A stretch of DNA of 64,000 nt from Amycolatopsis granulosa (GTDB lineage: Bacteria; Actinomycetota; Actinomycetes; Mycobacteriales; Pseudonocardiaceae). Below the pieces are notes generated by a model, which was not told where the DNA came from, searched no databases, and was given only the letters and a program-made list of their open reading frames with translations. The DNA lies in assembly GCF_011758745.1 (NCBI RefSeq), contig NZ_JAANOV010000001.1:4960001-5024000 (forward strand), read 5' to 3'. Made by a program: the position numbers and the translations under genes. Below are positions 39,580 to 49,129 of this stretch, piece after piece. Position 1 is the first letter of the stretch; every line of letters starts with the position of its first letter.

Positions 39580-41537
39580 GCCAGCTGCTCGTTGTCCGCC
39601 GCGGCGCCGTGCCCGCCCTCGATGTTCTCGTAGTACCGCACGTCGTGCCCCTGCTCGCGCATCCGCGCCATCATCTTGCGCCCGTGCGCGGGGTGCACCC
39701 GGTCGTCGCGGGTGGACGTCATGAACAGCGTGGGCGGGTAGTCCCGTCCCTTGTGGACGTTGTGGTACGGCGAGTACTGCGCGAGGTACTCCCAGTCGGC
39801 CGGGTCGTCGGGGTCGCCGTACTCGGCCATCCAGGAGGCGCCGGCCAGCAGCAGGTGGTAGCGGCGCATGTCCAGCAGCGGCACCTGGCTGACGATCGCG
39901 CCGAACAGCTCCGGGTACCGGGTGAGCATGACGCCCATCAGCAGGCCGCCGTTGCTGCCGCCCTGGATGCCCAGCCGTTCCGGCGTCGTGATGCCCCGGT
40001 CGACGAGATCCCGGGCGACCGCGGCGAAGTCCTGGTAGACCAGGTACCGGTTCTCCTTGATGGCGCCGGTGTGCCAGCCGGGGCCGTACTCGCCGCCGCC
40101 CCGGATGTTCGCGAGCACGTAGGTACCGCCGCGCGCCAGCCAGCCGCGGCCGATCACCCCGCTGTAGGCGGGCAGGCGGGACACCTCGAACCCGCCGTAG
40201 CCGGTGAGCATCGTCGGCCCGTGGCCGCCTCGCGGCCGCACCACGAAGTACGGGATGCGGGTGCCGTCGTCGGAGGTGGCGAAGTGCTGTTCGACGGTGA
40301 TGCCCGTGGCGTCGAAGCGGGCCGGGGCCTGCTTGAGGATCTCGGTGCCACCACCCACGTGCCCGTAGGACAGCGTCGCGGGCTGGGTGAAACCGCTGGT
40401 GTTGAGCAGGTACTCGTCGCTGTGGTCGGGATCGGTGTCGATGATCTCCGCGGTGCCCAGTTCCGGCGCGCCGCCCAGCGGCTCCCGTCGCCAGCCGCCC
40501 TCGCCGGGCGTGAGCACGTGCAGCTCGGTGTGCACGTCGGCGAGGGTGGTGAGCAGCAGGTGGTGCCGCGTCCAGTCCCAGGACTCCAGCGACGTCCGCC
40601 CGTCCGGTTCGAACAGGACGGTGAGCTCGCGTTCCCCGGCGAGGTAGGCGTCGAAGTTCGCGGCGAGCAGGGTGCCCGGCGCGTACTCCCGGCCGCCGAC
40701 GGTCCACGCGGTGCGCGTGCGGATCAGCAACCACTCCCGGTGGCTGGTGGTCTGCGCGTCCTCGGGCACGTCGAGCTTCACCAGTCCGCCCGGCGTGCGG
40801 AGGAACTTCTCCGTGCGGTAGAAGTCGATGGCGCGGCCGACGAAGTCGCGCTCGAACCCCGGCGTCGGATCGTGGTAGGCGAACACCGCCACGTCGTCCG
40901 GCTTGCCTTCGAAGACCGTGACGGCCTCGGACAGCGGGGTGCCCCGCCGCCACTCCTTCATGACCCGCGGATAACCCGAGGCGGTCATCGACCCGGGGCC
41001 GAAGTCGGTGCCGACGTAGATCAGGTCCTCGTCGATCCAGCCGACCCGGCTCTTGGCCTCGGGCAGTTCGAAGCCGCCCACGACGAATTCACGCGACTCC
41101 AGGTCGAACTCGCGCACCACCGCCGCGTCCGCGCCACCGCGGGACAGCTCGGCCAGACCGCGGCGGTACGACGGCCGCAGCACCGCCGCGCCCTGCCACA
41201 CCCAGTTCTCGCCCTCGGCCTCGGCGAGCGCGTCCACGTCGAGCAGGACCTCCCACTCGGGACGATCGCTGCGGTAGGAGCCGAGCGTGGTCCGCCGCCA
41301 CAAACCGCGCGGGTGCGCCGCGTCCTGCCAGAAGTTGTAGAAGTACTCACCGCGCCGGCGGATGTAGGGGATCCGGTCGTCGGCGTCGAGCACCTCGCGG
41401 GCCTCGGCGCGCAGCTGCCCGAACCGCGTGCCCGGCGTGAGCTCGGCGACCGATTCGGCGTTGCGCTGCCGAACCCAGTCGAGCGCCTGCTCCCCGGTCA
41501 CGTCCTCGAGCCAGAGGTACGGGTCTTCGTCAGCCAT
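39528..41537 (-). CDS. prolyl oligopeptidase family serine peptidase (S9A)
   Basis: 669 residues with no signal peptide, so cytoplasmic. An N-terminal beta-propeller (about 60-400) limits access to the active site. The catalytic Ser is in GIQGGSNGGLLMG, the Asp in STRDDRVHPAHGRKM, and the His in IEGGHGAAAD near the C-terminus. It cleaves short peptides after proline. ATG at 41537 with GGATGGGG upstream; a start 11 codons earlier is less supported. Confidence 0.93.
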   Translation of the reverse strand: MADEDPYLWLEDVTGEQALDWVRQRNAESVAELTPGTRFGQLRAEAREVLDADDRIPYIRRRGEYFYNFWQDAAHPRGLWRRTTLGSYRSDRPEWEVLLDVDALAEAEGENWVWQGAAVLRPSYRRGLAELSRGGADAAVVREFDLESREFVVGGFELPEAKSRVGWIDEDLIYVGTDFGPGSMTASGYPRVMKEWRRGTPLSEAVTVFEGKPDDVAVFAYHDPTPGFERDFVGRAIDFYRTEKFLRTPGGLVKLDVPEDAQTTSHREWLLIRTRTAWTVGGREYAPGTLLAANFDAYLAGERELTVLFEPDGRTSLESWDWTRHHLLLTTLADVHTELHVLTPGEGGWRREPLGGAPELGTAEIIDTDPDHSDEYLLNTSGFTQPATLSYGHVGGGTEILKQAPARFDATGITVEQHFATSDDGTRIPYFVVRPRGGHGPTMLTGYGGFEVSRLPAYSGVIGRGWLARGGTYVLANIRGGGEYGPGWHTGAIKENRYLVYQDFAAVARDLVDRGITTPERLGIQGGSNGGLLMGVMLTRYPELFGAIVSQVPLLDMRRYHLLLAGASWMAEYGDPDDPADWEYLAQYSPYHNVHKGRDYPPTLFMTSTRDDRVHPAHGRKMMARMREQGHDVRYYENIEGGHGAAADNEQLAYKWALLFEFLWQKLSS

Positions 41538-41566
41538 GTCCCCATCCTGCCAGGTGGGGACGGTTT

Positions 41567-42127
41567 TCAACGCCAGGCGGGGTCCCGGCCGGTCAGCGCG
41601 AGGAAGCGGTCGAGCTCGCCCGCGCCGGGGCCGACCTCCACCACGGGCGCGAAGACGTCGTCGTCCGGGCGCGGCCGGGCGCGCATCCGCTCGGCGAACA
41701 GCAGCGCGACGTGCACGGCCTCGGCGTCCGGCTCATAGGGGACGTCGAAGGTCCGGGCGAGGTCCCAGCCGTGGGCGACGGAGTCGACCAGGTGCATGGT
41801 GAGCGCCACGGAGCCGGGGAAGGTGCCGAACTCGCGCACGGTCACCTCGCGGGTGAGCACGGCGTCGTCCGCCGCGGCGTCGAGGAAGGCGTCCACGGAC
41901 TCGCGGTAGTCGTGGTAGGGGTCGGTGCCGAGCGAACCGATGTGCCAGTCCGGTGCCGCGCCCTCGCGCAGCGCCACGGCGAAACCCCGGTTCTCCTGGA
42001 TCTGGTGGGTGAGCAGGTCGCCCAGCGTCCAGCCGGCACACGGGGTGCGCAGGCCGAGATCGCGGACGCCGGAGACGATCTTGTCCATCGTCGCGAGAAC
42101 CCGGCGGTCGAGGTCACGGATGTCCAT
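41567..42127 (-). CDS. TIGR03086-family metal-binding protein (DinB/MDMPI-like)
   Basis: 186 residues. The N-terminus TMDKIVSGVRDLGLRTPCAGWTLGDLLTHQI is the mycothiol-dependent maleylpyruvate isomerase N-domain pattern, with the metal His in LTHQ and HLVDSVAHGWDLA. Most such proteins are uncharacterised metal-dependent or thiol-transfer enzymes. ATG start with TAGGTT exactly 6 nt upstream (leaderless). Divergent from a MocR-type regulator. Confidence 0.83.
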   Translation of the reverse strand: MDIRDLDRRVLATMDKIVSGVRDLGLRTPCAGWTLGDLLTHQIQENRGFAVALREGAAPDWHIGSLGTDPYHDYRESVDAFLDAAADDAVLTREVTVREFGTFPGSVALTMHLVDSVAHGWDLARTFDVPYEPDAEAVHVALLFAERMRARPRPDDDVFAPVVEVGPGAGELDRFLALTGRDPAWR

Positions 42128-42133
42128 GCACCG

Positions 42134-42139
42134 AACCTA
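42134..42139 (-). promoter_or_regulatory. -10 of leaderless TIGR03086 gene
   Basis: TAGGTT, then CGGTGC, then ATG on the minus strand. Confidence 0.45.
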
Positions 42140-42162
42140 CGAGCATCAGTGGCCCCGCCGAA

Positions 42163-42194
42163 GGGCCAAAACCAGGTGTTTCGAAGTGGGCCAA
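42163..42194 (+). promoter_or_regulatory. direct repeats before MocR-type gene
   Basis: GGGCCAA occurs at 42163 and 42188 (25 bp apart) in the shared interval, each followed by an A/T-rich run and GG. MocR proteins typically bind direct repeats in such places. Confidence 0.4.
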
Positions 42195-42195
42195 T

Positions 42196-42201
42196 TAGGC
42201 T
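42196..42201 (+). promoter_or_regulatory. -10 of leaderless MocR-type gene
   Basis: TAGGCT, then CGGGGG, then ATG at 42208. Confidence 0.45.
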
Positions 42202-42207
42202 CGGGGG

Positions 42208-43623
42208 ATGGACATCCAGATCGAGCTCGGGCCCGGCCGGGGCCGGCGGGATGCCATCTACCGCCAGATCCGCGACGCGATCCTCGACGGGCGGCTGCGT
42301 GCCGGGGACACGCTCCCGCCGACCCGTGAGCTGGCTCAGCGCCTCGCGGTCTCGCGCACCACGGTCAGCGCCGCCTACGACCGGCTGATCGCGGAAGGGT
42401 TCCTGGAGTCCCGGGCGGGATCGGGCACCTTCGTCGGCGCGGGCGCGCGGCGGGACGTGCGCCCGACCGGTGGTGCCCCGGCGTCCCTGACCCCGGTCGC
42501 GGTGTGGGACGACGTGCCCGGGCCGCCGCACCGGTTCCGCGAACAGCCGGAGTTCGACTTCCGCACCGGCGCCCCCGACGTGGCCTTGTTCCCGTTCGAC
42601 ACCTGGCGCCGGCTGGTGAGCCAGCAGTTGCGCCGGTCGCGCCGCGACGTGCTGACCTACGGTGATCCGGAGGGGCATCCCGGGCTGCGGGAGGCGATCG
42701 CCCGGCACATCGGCGTGTCCAGGGCGGTGCGGGTCACCCCCGACGACGTCCTGGTCACCAACGGCTCGCAGCAGGCGGTGGACCTCGCGGCGCGCGTGCT
42801 GATCGAGCCCGGCGCGCGGGTCGCGGTCGAGGACCCCGGCTACCCGCCGCCGCGGCAGCTGTTCACCACCCTCGGTGCCCGGCCGGTCGGCGTGCCGGTC
42901 GACGAGGAGGGCATCGTGGTCGACGACATCCCGGCCGACTGCCGGCTGGTGTACGTGACGCCGTCGCACCAGTACCCGCTCGGCGTGCCGATGTCGATGG
43001 CGCGGCGCGTGGCGCTGATCGAGTGGGCGCGCCGGCACGACGCCGCGATCCTGGAGGACGATTACGACACCGAGTTCCGCTACACCGGCCGGCCGCTGGA
43101 GCCGTTGCGCAACCTCGATCCCAGTGGCCGCGTGCTCTACATCGGATCGTTTTCGAAGGTCCTGCTGCCCGGTCTGCGCCTGGGTTTTCTCGTCGCCCCG
43201 CCGGGGCTGCGTCCCGCGCTGGGGAAGGCGAAGTACCTGACCGACTGGCATTCCGCGAGCGTCACGCAGGCGGCGCTGGCGGAGTTCATGGACAGCGGTG
43301 AGTTCGCGCGGCACCTCCGCCGCACCCGGCGCGAGTACGCCGCCCGGCGGGAGGTGGTGTGCCGGGTCGTCGAGCGGGACTTTCCGTGGCTGCGGCTGAT
43401 CCCGTCGTCGGCCGGCTTGCACGTGAGTGCGGTCAGCTCCAAGCCCGTACGTCCGGTGGTGCGAGCCGCACGGCAAGCCGGGGTGCGGATCTCCACGCTG
43501 GGCGACTTCACGACGGTGCCGGATGCCCTGGACGGGCTGGTGTTCGGCTTCGGCGCCATTCCGCGGGAGCGGATCGAGCCCGGATTGCGGGCTTTCGCGG
43601 AGAGCGACCGGGCTCTAACCTGA
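42208..43623 (+). CDS. MocR/PdxR-type regulator (GntR HTH fused to aminotransferase domain)
   Basis: 471 residues. A GntR winged helix (about 12-75, RDAIYRQIRDAILDGRLRAGDTLPPTRELAQRL) is joined to a type I aminotransferase domain. The PLP lysine is in IGSFSKVLLPGLRLGF near residue 317, and the PLP-binding Asp/Tyr block EDDYDTEFRY near residue 285. Such proteins regulate PLP synthesis, GABA or taurine use; here the target could be the divergent TIGR03086 gene or its own promoter. Confidence 0.9.
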   Translation: MDIQIELGPGRGRRDAIYRQIRDAILDGRLRAGDTLPPTRELAQRLAVSRTTVSAAYDRLIAEGFLESRAGSGTFVGAGARRDVRPTGGAPASLTPVAVWDDVPGPPHRFREQPEFDFRTGAPDVALFPFDTWRRLVSQQLRRSRRDVLTYGDPEGHPGLREAIARHIGVSRAVRVTPDDVLVTNGSQQAVDLAARVLIEPGARVAVEDPGYPPPRQLFTTLGARPVGVPVDEEGIVVDDIPADCRLVYVTPSHQYPLGVPMSMARRVALIEWARRHDAAILEDDYDTEFRYTGRPLEPLRNLDPSGRVLYIGSFSKVLLPGLRLGFLVAPPGLRPALGKAKYLTDWHSASVTQAALAEFMDSGEFARHLRRTRREYAARREVVCRVVERDFPWLRLIPSSAGLHVSAVSSKPVRPVVRAARQAGVRISTLGDFTTVPDALDGLVFGFGAIPRERIEPGLRAFAESDRALT

Positions 43624-43658
43624 TGTGAGCCGGGTCACGTCCAGCTGGGAGGCTGCCG

Positions 43659-44087
43659 ATGCGGATCGCCGACGTACTGCGGAGCAAGGGGGACTGGGTG
43701 GCCACGGTACGGCCCGAGTCGTCCATCACCGATCTGCTCGCCGGGCTGTCCGAGCACAACGTGGGCGCGATGGTCGTGGTGGGCGACGACGGCATCGCCG
43801 GCATCGTGTCGGAACGGGACGTGGTGCGCAAGCTGCACGAACGCGGCCCGGCCCTGCTGGAGCGGCCGGTGTCGGAGATCATGACGACGCTCGTCGCCAC
43901 CTGCACCCCGCGCGATTCGGTGGACGACCTCAGCGTGCTGATGACCACGCGGCGAGTGCGCCACGTGCCGGTCATCGAGGACGGCAGGCTCGCCGGCATC
44001 GTCAGCATCGGCGATGTGGTCAAAACGCGGATGGAACAGCTGGAGGCGACGCAGCAGCAGCTCGCCGCCTACATCGCGCAAGGCTGA
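43659..44087 (+). CDS. CBS-domain protein
   Basis: 142 residues made of two CBS repeats (about 8-65 and 75-130), with typical GAMVVVGDDGIAGIVSERDVVR and HVPVIEDGRLAGIVSIGDVVK blocks. These bind adenosine nucleotides. A helical tail follows (MEQLEATQQQLAAYIAQG). GGGAGG ribosome site. It converges with and overlaps the DUF2293 gene by 19 bp. The partner is unknown. Confidence 0.9.
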   Translation: MRIADVLRSKGDWVATVRPESSITDLLAGLSEHNVGAMVVVGDDGIAGIVSERDVVRKLHERGPALLERPVSEIMTTLVATCTPRDSVDDLSVLMTTRRVRHVPVIEDGRLAGIVSIGDVVKTRMEQLEATQQQLAAYIAQG

Positions 44088-45130
44088 GCGCGCTCCTCCC
44101 AGCTCCGGAGGACCCGGTCGAGGGCGGGACGGATGCGTTCGCGGGCTTCCGCGCGGGGCACGCCGTCCATGAGCAACCGGTCGTAGTCGGTGTTCAGGTG
44201 CCGGATCGAGGCGATCACCGCGAGCCGCACCGCCTCCTCGCCGAGCGCCCGCCCGGCGGCCGACCGTCCCACCCGTCCGCTGCCGCGGGTTCCGGCGTGC
44301 CCGGCGATCGCCTGTGCCCGGTCCGGCGGGCAGCCCGGGTAGAGCCGGCGGATGGTGTCCGCGAACGCCGCCTGGAAGTCCACGTCCTGGGCGGCGCGCC
44401 GCTGCGCGTCGCGGTCCCGCCTTCGGGCGCGGGCGTCCTCGTCGGCGAGACACCGCTGTTCGGCCCGGTCGAGGGCGGCTTCCTCGACGAGGATCCCCTG
44501 GCGCTCGTAGCGTTTGCGCCGCCGGTTGAAGTGCTGGACCAGCACGCAGAGAGTGCTTTCCTGCCTGGCGCGGCGCGACAGGGCGGCGTTCCCGGCGGGC
44601 AGCAGGACCAGGTGGTCGAAGTCGGCGCAGGTGAGGCAGAGCGGGCCCTCGGCGAGCAGGAGGTCGCCCGCCCGGCCCGCCGCACCGCACCCGGCGCACG
44701 TCCACGCCTTGTCGGCGGGGTTCACCGCCAGGTCGGGCGCCTTGTTCTGCCGCTCGGTCAGGCGGGCCCGCTGCTTCTCGGAGAGGTCCGGCGCCAGCCA
44801 GTGCGTGCGGCAGAGCCGGTCCAGCGCGTCGTCACCGGTGAAACGCAGGTCGCCCCGCTCCCGGGTGGCCGCGGTGTACGCGGTGTCGGCCGGGGTCAGC
44901 CCGTTCTCGCGCGCCCACGCACGGAGGCAGCGGAGAGCCTCGCCGATGCGCGCCGCGTCGCCGGGGAGCGCCTCGGTGAGCGGGCTGAACCGGCCCCGGC
45001 GCCACTCCTCGATCCGTGCCGCGCGCACCCAGCCGAGCCCGGCGAACACGTCGACCGGAGCAACGTACTTGCGCTGTGCGAGCACCGAAGCCGCCACCGC
45101 GGCGACGCGGCTGTTCAGTTTCCCGGCCAT
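44069..45130 (-). CDS. DUF2293-domain protein
   Basis: 353 residues. A zinc-ribbon-like CAGCGAAGRAGDLLLAEGPLCLTCADFDHL lies near residue 147, with four Cys in two CxxC pairs. A basic region RRARQESTLCVLVQHFNRRRKRYERQG follows. The C-terminal DUF2293 domain (about 240-345) includes FADTIRRLYPGCPPDRAQAIAGHAG. The basic surface suggests nucleic-acid binding, but the function is unknown. Confidence 0.8.
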   Translation of the reverse strand: MAGKLNSRVAAVAASVLAQRKYVAPVDVFAGLGWVRAARIEEWRRGRFSPLTEALPGDAARIGEALRCLRAWARENGLTPADTAYTAATRERGDLRFTGDDALDRLCRTHWLAPDLSEKQRARLTERQNKAPDLAVNPADKAWTCAGCGAAGRAGDLLLAEGPLCLTCADFDHLVLLPAGNAALSRRARQESTLCVLVQHFNRRRKRYERQGILVEEAALDRAEQRCLADEDARARRRDRDAQRRAAQDVDFQAAFADTIRRLYPGCPPDRAQAIAGHAGTRGSGRVGRSAAGRALGEEAVRLAVIASIRHLNTDYDRLLMDGVPRAEARERIRPALDRVLRSWEERAQPCAM

Positions 45131-45255
45131 CAGGCGCAGAGTCTAACCGCCCCTCCGCACACCGCGACGAGCATCCACTGTGGACGCCCGGGCGGGGCGG
45201 GACCCTACCGCGCACCACCGACAGAAAGGCGTAGTCCGTCGGCCGAGGCATCGAG

Positions 45256-45264
45256 TTGTCCACA
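45256..45264 (+). promoter_or_regulatory. exact DnaA box upstream of DUF4192 gene
   Basis: TTGTCCACA, 70 bp before the DUF4192 start. A weaker GCATCCACA follows at 45275. The spacing is not that of the nrdR array. Confidence 0.35.
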
Positions 45265-45321
45265 TCGTCCTCAGGCATCCACAGAATTTCGTTCTGTTCT
45301 TCGGCTGCTTGTTTCCTGCCG

Positions 45322-45327
45322 CATAGT
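45322..45327 (+). promoter_or_regulatory. -10 of leaderless DUF4192 gene
   Basis: CATAGT, then GGCTTC, then ATG at 45334. Confidence 0.4.
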
Positions 45328-45333
45328 GGCTTC

Positions 45334-46413
45334 ATGACTTCCACGACAACCACCACCGGCACGGACGGCCGCATCGTCGTCCGCATCTCTGACCCGGGTG
45401 AGCTCGTCGCGGCGGTGCCGCACCTGCTGTCGTTCCGGCCCGGTCCCTCCGTGATCCTCCTCAACCACAGCCGCGGCCGGGAACGCAGGATCATCCCGGT
45501 GATCCGCGCCGACCTGCCCGACGAACCCCACGAGCGCGACGTGGTTCGCGGGCTCGTGGACAGGCTGCTGCGACATCCCGGGGCGGGGGTGACCGTCGTC
45601 ATCGTCGGCTCGCGCCCGGGGCACCGGGCACCGCCCGGCCAGTTGCCGCACCAGAGCCTGACCCAGCGGCTGATCAGTGCGCTGGACGAGGCCGGCCGGC
45701 CGGTCGACCACGCGTTGTGGGTGCCGGAGATCCGCGGCGGGGTGCCCTGGACGTGTTACCACGAAGGCTGCGGTGCGGGTGTGCTGCCGGACGACCGCGA
45801 GACCGTCATGGCGGCGACGATGGCGACGCGCGGCTGGGTGACCCACGACAGCCGGGAGCAGCTGGTGCGGCAGCTCGATCCGGACGACCCGGCCGCGATC
45901 GACCGGAGACAACGGCTGCTGGACGAGGCGGTGGAGGCACTGGCCGGTACGGGCCGGTCCGCCGAGGAGGAGCGTGCCGGGCACCTCGCCGTGGTGCGCG
46001 CTGCCCTGGGGCGGGCCGTCCGGGGAGACTTCGACCTGAGCGACGAGGACGTGGTGTCGCTGGCGATGGCCCTGTCGGACCTGAAGGTGCGTGACCGGTG
46101 CCTCACCACGGCCGAGCCGCCGGGCGAGGCACCGGCGATCGCCGCCGAGCGCCTGTGGCTGGAACTGGTGCGCCGCACGCCGCCCCCGGAACGCGCGGAG
46201 GCGGCCCTCCTGCTCGGCTACGCCGCCTACCGCCGCGGCGACTGCGTCCTGGCGGGCCTGGCGTTCGGCAACGCCCTCGCCGCCCACCCGGGTCACCGGC
46301 TCGCGGAGCTGCTCCAGATCTGCCTGAACCGCCAGCTCCCACCGGACGCGCTCGGCAGACTGAGCCGAGCCCAGGAAGGCAACCTCATGCCGACGGACCC
46401 CCGGTGCGGGTGA
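45334..46413 (+). CDS. DUF4192 protein, C-terminal tail lost by frameshift
   Basis: 359 residues as it stands. The DUF4192 domain begins VRISDPGELVAAVPHLLSFRPGPSVILL and includes the central Cys block WTCYHEGCGAGVLPDD near residue 145. The function is unknown. The frame stops eight codons after a CCCCC run (46398-46402). Downstream, the +1 frame continues with strongly GC-biased third positions for at least 300 bp and reads a Pro/Gly/Ser tail starting DRPASYHGSPPRYSGRGTTV. One extra C would explain this. It may be a real mutation, a phase-variable tract or a sequencing error. Confidence 0.8.
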   Translation: MTSTTTTTGTDGRIVVRISDPGELVAAVPHLLSFRPGPSVILLNHSRGRERRIIPVIRADLPDEPHERDVVRGLVDRLLRHPGAGVTVVIVGSRPGHRAPPGQLPHQSLTQRLISALDEAGRPVDHALWVPEIRGGVPWTCYHEGCGAGVLPDDRETVMAATMATRGWVTHDSREQLVRQLDPDDPAAIDRRQRLLDEAVEALAGTGRSAEEERAGHLAVVRAALGRAVRGDFDLSDEDVVSLAMALSDLKVRDRCLTTAEPPGEAPAIAAERLWLELVRRTPPPERAEAALLLGYAAYRRGDCVLAGLAFGNALAAHPGHRLAELLQICLNRQLPPDALGRLSRAQEGNLMPTDPRCG

Positions 46414-46872
46414 CCGGCCCGCCTCGTACCACGGCTCGCCGCCCCGGTACAGCGGCCGCGGCACCACCGTTGGGGCGTCGTCCGACTGCCCCTGCCCGGC
46501 CCGCCCGCCGGGACTGGGCACCTCCGGCACCAGCGGCCACCTCGGCCGTGGCTTCCCGCACCGGGCACCGGCGTCGATCGCCTCGGCCGCGCCGGGTCGA
46601 TGGTCGTCCGGGCTGCCGGGGCCGTGCGGCGGCCGCTGGGGGTTTGCCCGGGGTACTCGGGTCCTGCGCCGGTTGCCGGTGGCCCCGACGCCGTGGACGA
46701 GCGAGGCGGGCCGCCGGCCCGCACTGGTCACCGCCGGTCACGACGGCTACCGGGTCACCACGGCTACCGCCGGTCATCTGGCGGCCGTCCACCAACCTCG
46801 TGCCCAAGCCCGGGCTACCGCCCCAGGCACGAGTCACCGGCGGGCGGTCAGCCGGGTACGGCGCCGGAGGGG
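46412..46872 (+). other. former coding tail of DUF4192 gene, now out of frame
   Basis: 459 bp without a standing gene. In the +1 frame from 46412, codons keep about 90 percent G or C in the third position up to about 46740 and less clearly after. Near 46733-46790 there are short repeats (GGTCACGACGGCTACC-like units) that blur the frame. I see no start, ribosome site or family match for an independent gene. Confidence 0.5.
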
Positions 46873-47862
46873 TCAGCCCTCGAGGCCCCGCCGTTCCTGG
46901 GTGAAGCGCCACGCGTCGCTGACGATGGCGTGCAGGTCGGCGCGTTCGGGCTTCCACCCGAGCTCCTCGCGGGCCCGGTCGCTGGCGGCCACGAGGATCG
47001 CGGGGTCGCCGGCGCGGCGGGGGGCCACCTCGGCGGGGATGGGGTGACCGGTGACGGCGCGGCACGCGTCGATGACTTGACGGACCGAGAACCCGGTGCC
47101 GTTGCCCAGGTTGTAGATGCGGTGCTCGCCCGCCCGCGCGTGGGTCAGGGCGAGCAGGTGGGCGTCGGCGAGGTCGGCGACGTGGATGTAGTCCCGGACG
47201 GCCGTACCGTCCTCGGTGGGGTAGTCCTCGCCGAAGATGCCGACCTGCTCGCGCTGCCCGGTCGCGACCTGCAACACCAGCGGGATGAGGTGCGTTTCGG
47301 TGGTGTGCCGCTCCCCGTAGCGGCCGTAGGCGCCGGCCACGTTGAAGTACCGCAGGCTCACGGCCGCCAGCCCGTGCGCCCGCGCGTAGCTGGTGATCGC
47401 ATGGTCGATCGCGAGCTTGGACGCACCGTAGGTGTTGGTCGGCATCGTCGGCGCGGTCTCCGGGATCGGGCTGCGCTCCGGCTCGCCGTAGGTCGCCGCG
47501 GTCGAGGAGAACACCAGCCGGGGCGTGCCGTGCGCGCGCATCGCATCGAGCAGCCGGATGGAGGTGATCACGTTCCCGTGCCAGTACTTGGCCGGGTCCT
47601 GCATCGACTCGCCGACGAGGGATTTCGCCGCGAAGTGCAGCACGCCGTCGAAGCCCTCGCCCAGCAGGGACGCGGTCGCGTCGGCCGCGTCGCCCTCGAC
47701 GAAGCGTGCCCCGTCGGGGACGGCGTCGGCGTGGCCGGTGGACAGGTCGTCCACCACCACGACCTCGTGCCCCGCTTCCAGCAGACGGGCGGTGCAGACA
47801 CTGCCGACGTAACCGGCACCGCCCGTGACGATCAGCTTGAGGCGCGAGGAGTCGGAAGCCAT
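46873..47862 (-). CDS. galE: UDP-glucose 4-epimerase
   Basis: 329 residues. Interconverts UDP-glucose and UDP-galactose for the Leloir pathway and cell-wall sugars. Rossmann motif GGAGYVGS at about residue 14, the Ser-Thr of SSTAATYG, and the catalytic Tyr-x3-Lys in [12 protein letters not shown] at 47862; the ribosome site is weak (AAAGG). It follows galK after 94 bp in the ideR-galK-galE order. Confidence 0.93.
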   Translation of the reverse strand: MASDSSRLKLIVTGGAGYVGSVCTARLLEAGHEVVVVDDLSTGHADAVPDGARFVEGDAADATASLLGEGFDGVLHFAAKSLVGESMQDPAKYWHGNVITSIRLLDAMRAHGTPRLVFSSTAATYGEPERSPIPETAPTMPTNTYGASKLAIDHAITSYARAHGLAAVSLRYFNVAGAYGRYGERHTTETHLIPLVLQVATGQREQVGIFGEDYPTEDGTAVRDYIHVADLADAHLLALTHARAGEHRIYNLGNGTGFSVRQVIDACRAVTGHPIPAEVAPRRAGDPAILVAASDRAREELGWKPERADLHAIVSDAWRFTQERRGLEG

Positions 47863-47956
47863 GGTCTCGTCGAAAACCTTTCTCGAGGACGAAAAGGAGG
47901 TGTCACCAGTGTGGACCAGCCACCGGTGAACCACGCACCGGTCCCGCCCCACCGGA

Positions 47957-49129
47957 TCACAGCTCGTCGCGCCGGGCGCCGGCGGAGGGGACCGCCACGA
48001 ACGCACGCGGTCCGCGGTAGCCCGCACGGTCGAACGCCGCCATGACCGCCGCCTCGACCGTGTCCACAAGGGACTCCGGCACGAGCGCGATCGCGGTGCC
48101 CCCGAACCCGCCGCCGGTCATCCGCGCGCCGAGGGCGCCGGACTCGACGGCCACGTCCACCGCGAGATCCAGCTCGGGGCAGGAGATGCGGTAGTCGTCG
48201 CGCATGCTCGCGTGCGAGGCGGACAGCAGGGGGCCGATGTCGCCGATCCGGCCGTCGCGGAGCAGGGCGACGACGTCGAGCACGCGCTGGTTCTCGGTGA
48301 CGACGTGGCGGACGAGGGGGGCCAGGTCACCGGGCAACCGGGCGAGCGCGCCGGCCAGGTCGTCCGGTCCGACGTCCCGCAGCGCCTTCACGCCGAGCAG
48401 GTCCGCGGCGCGCTCGGTGCCCTTGCGGCGCTCGCCGTAGCCGCCTTCGCTGTGGGCGTGTTTGACGCGCGTGTCGATGGCCAGGATGCGCAGGCCCGCG
48501 GCGGCGGCGTCGAAGGGGACCTGCTCCATCTCACCGGACCGGACGTCGAGGAACAGGACGTGACCGTCGATGCAGCACAGCGAGGCCGTCTGGTCGAGCA
48601 CACCGGTGGGGGCACCGACGAAGTCGTTCTCGGCGCGCTGAGCCCAGCGGGCGATCTGGGAGCGGCGGTCCAGGTCAGGGTCCTCCTCGCCGGCCAGCCC
48701 CAGCAGGGCCAGCGCCACGGCGCACTCCAGCGCGGCGGACGAGGACAGCCCGGCGCCGGTGGGGACGTCACCGGCCAGCACCAGGTCGGCGCCGCGATCG
48801 GCACCGTGCTCGCGGAGCACCCAGGCGACGCCGGCCGGATAGGCGCCCCAGCCCGGCACGCCGCCGGGACGCAGCTCGGGGATCATCACCGGCTCGGTGT
48901 GCTGGATCAGGCCGTCGGAGCCCAGGGAGGCGACGGTGAGCACCTGGTCGGACCGCGGGGACGCGGCGGCTGCCAGGCGGTGCGGCAGGGCGAACGGCAG
49001 CACGAAGCCGTCGTTGTAGTCGGTGTGCTCGCCGATCAGGTTGACCCGGCCCGGCGCCGACCACACCCCGGCCGGGGACCGGCCGTGCACGGACTCGAAC
49101 GCCGCCGCGGCCGCGCGCGCGGAGCTCAC
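47957..49129 (-). CDS. galK: galactokinase
   Basis: 390 residues. Phosphorylates galactose at C1. The galactokinase signature [23 protein letters not shown] lies near residue 28, the GHMP ATP motif [13 protein letters not shown] near residue 125, and the C-terminal [20 protein letters not shown] start overlaps the ideR stop by 4 nt, so it is coupled to ideR. The usual galT is not in this window. Confidence 0.93.
   Translation of the reverse strand: MSSARAAAAAFESVHGRSPAGVWSAPGRVNLIGEHTDYNDGFVLPFALPHRLAAAASPRSDQVLTVASLGSDGLIQHTEPVMIPELRPGGVPGWGAYPAGVAWVLREHGADRGADLVLAGDVPTGAGLSSSAALECAVALALLGLAGEEDPDLDRRSQIARWAQRAENDFVGAPTGVLDQTASLCCIDGHVLFLDVRSGEMEQVPFDAAAAGLRILAIDTRVKHAHSEGGYGERRKGTERAADLLGVKALRDVGPDDLAGALARLPGDLAPLVRHVVTENQRVLDVVALLRDGRIGDIGPLLSASHASMRDDYRISCPELDLAVDVAVESGALGARMTGGGFGGTAIALVPESLVDTVEAAVMAAFDRAGYRGPRAFVAVPSAGARRDEL

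Noticed and set aside
46385-47065. Minus-strand gene between galE and DUF4192
   Set aside because: Arg/Pro-rich shadow of galE and of the out-of-frame DUF4192 tail; no motifs.
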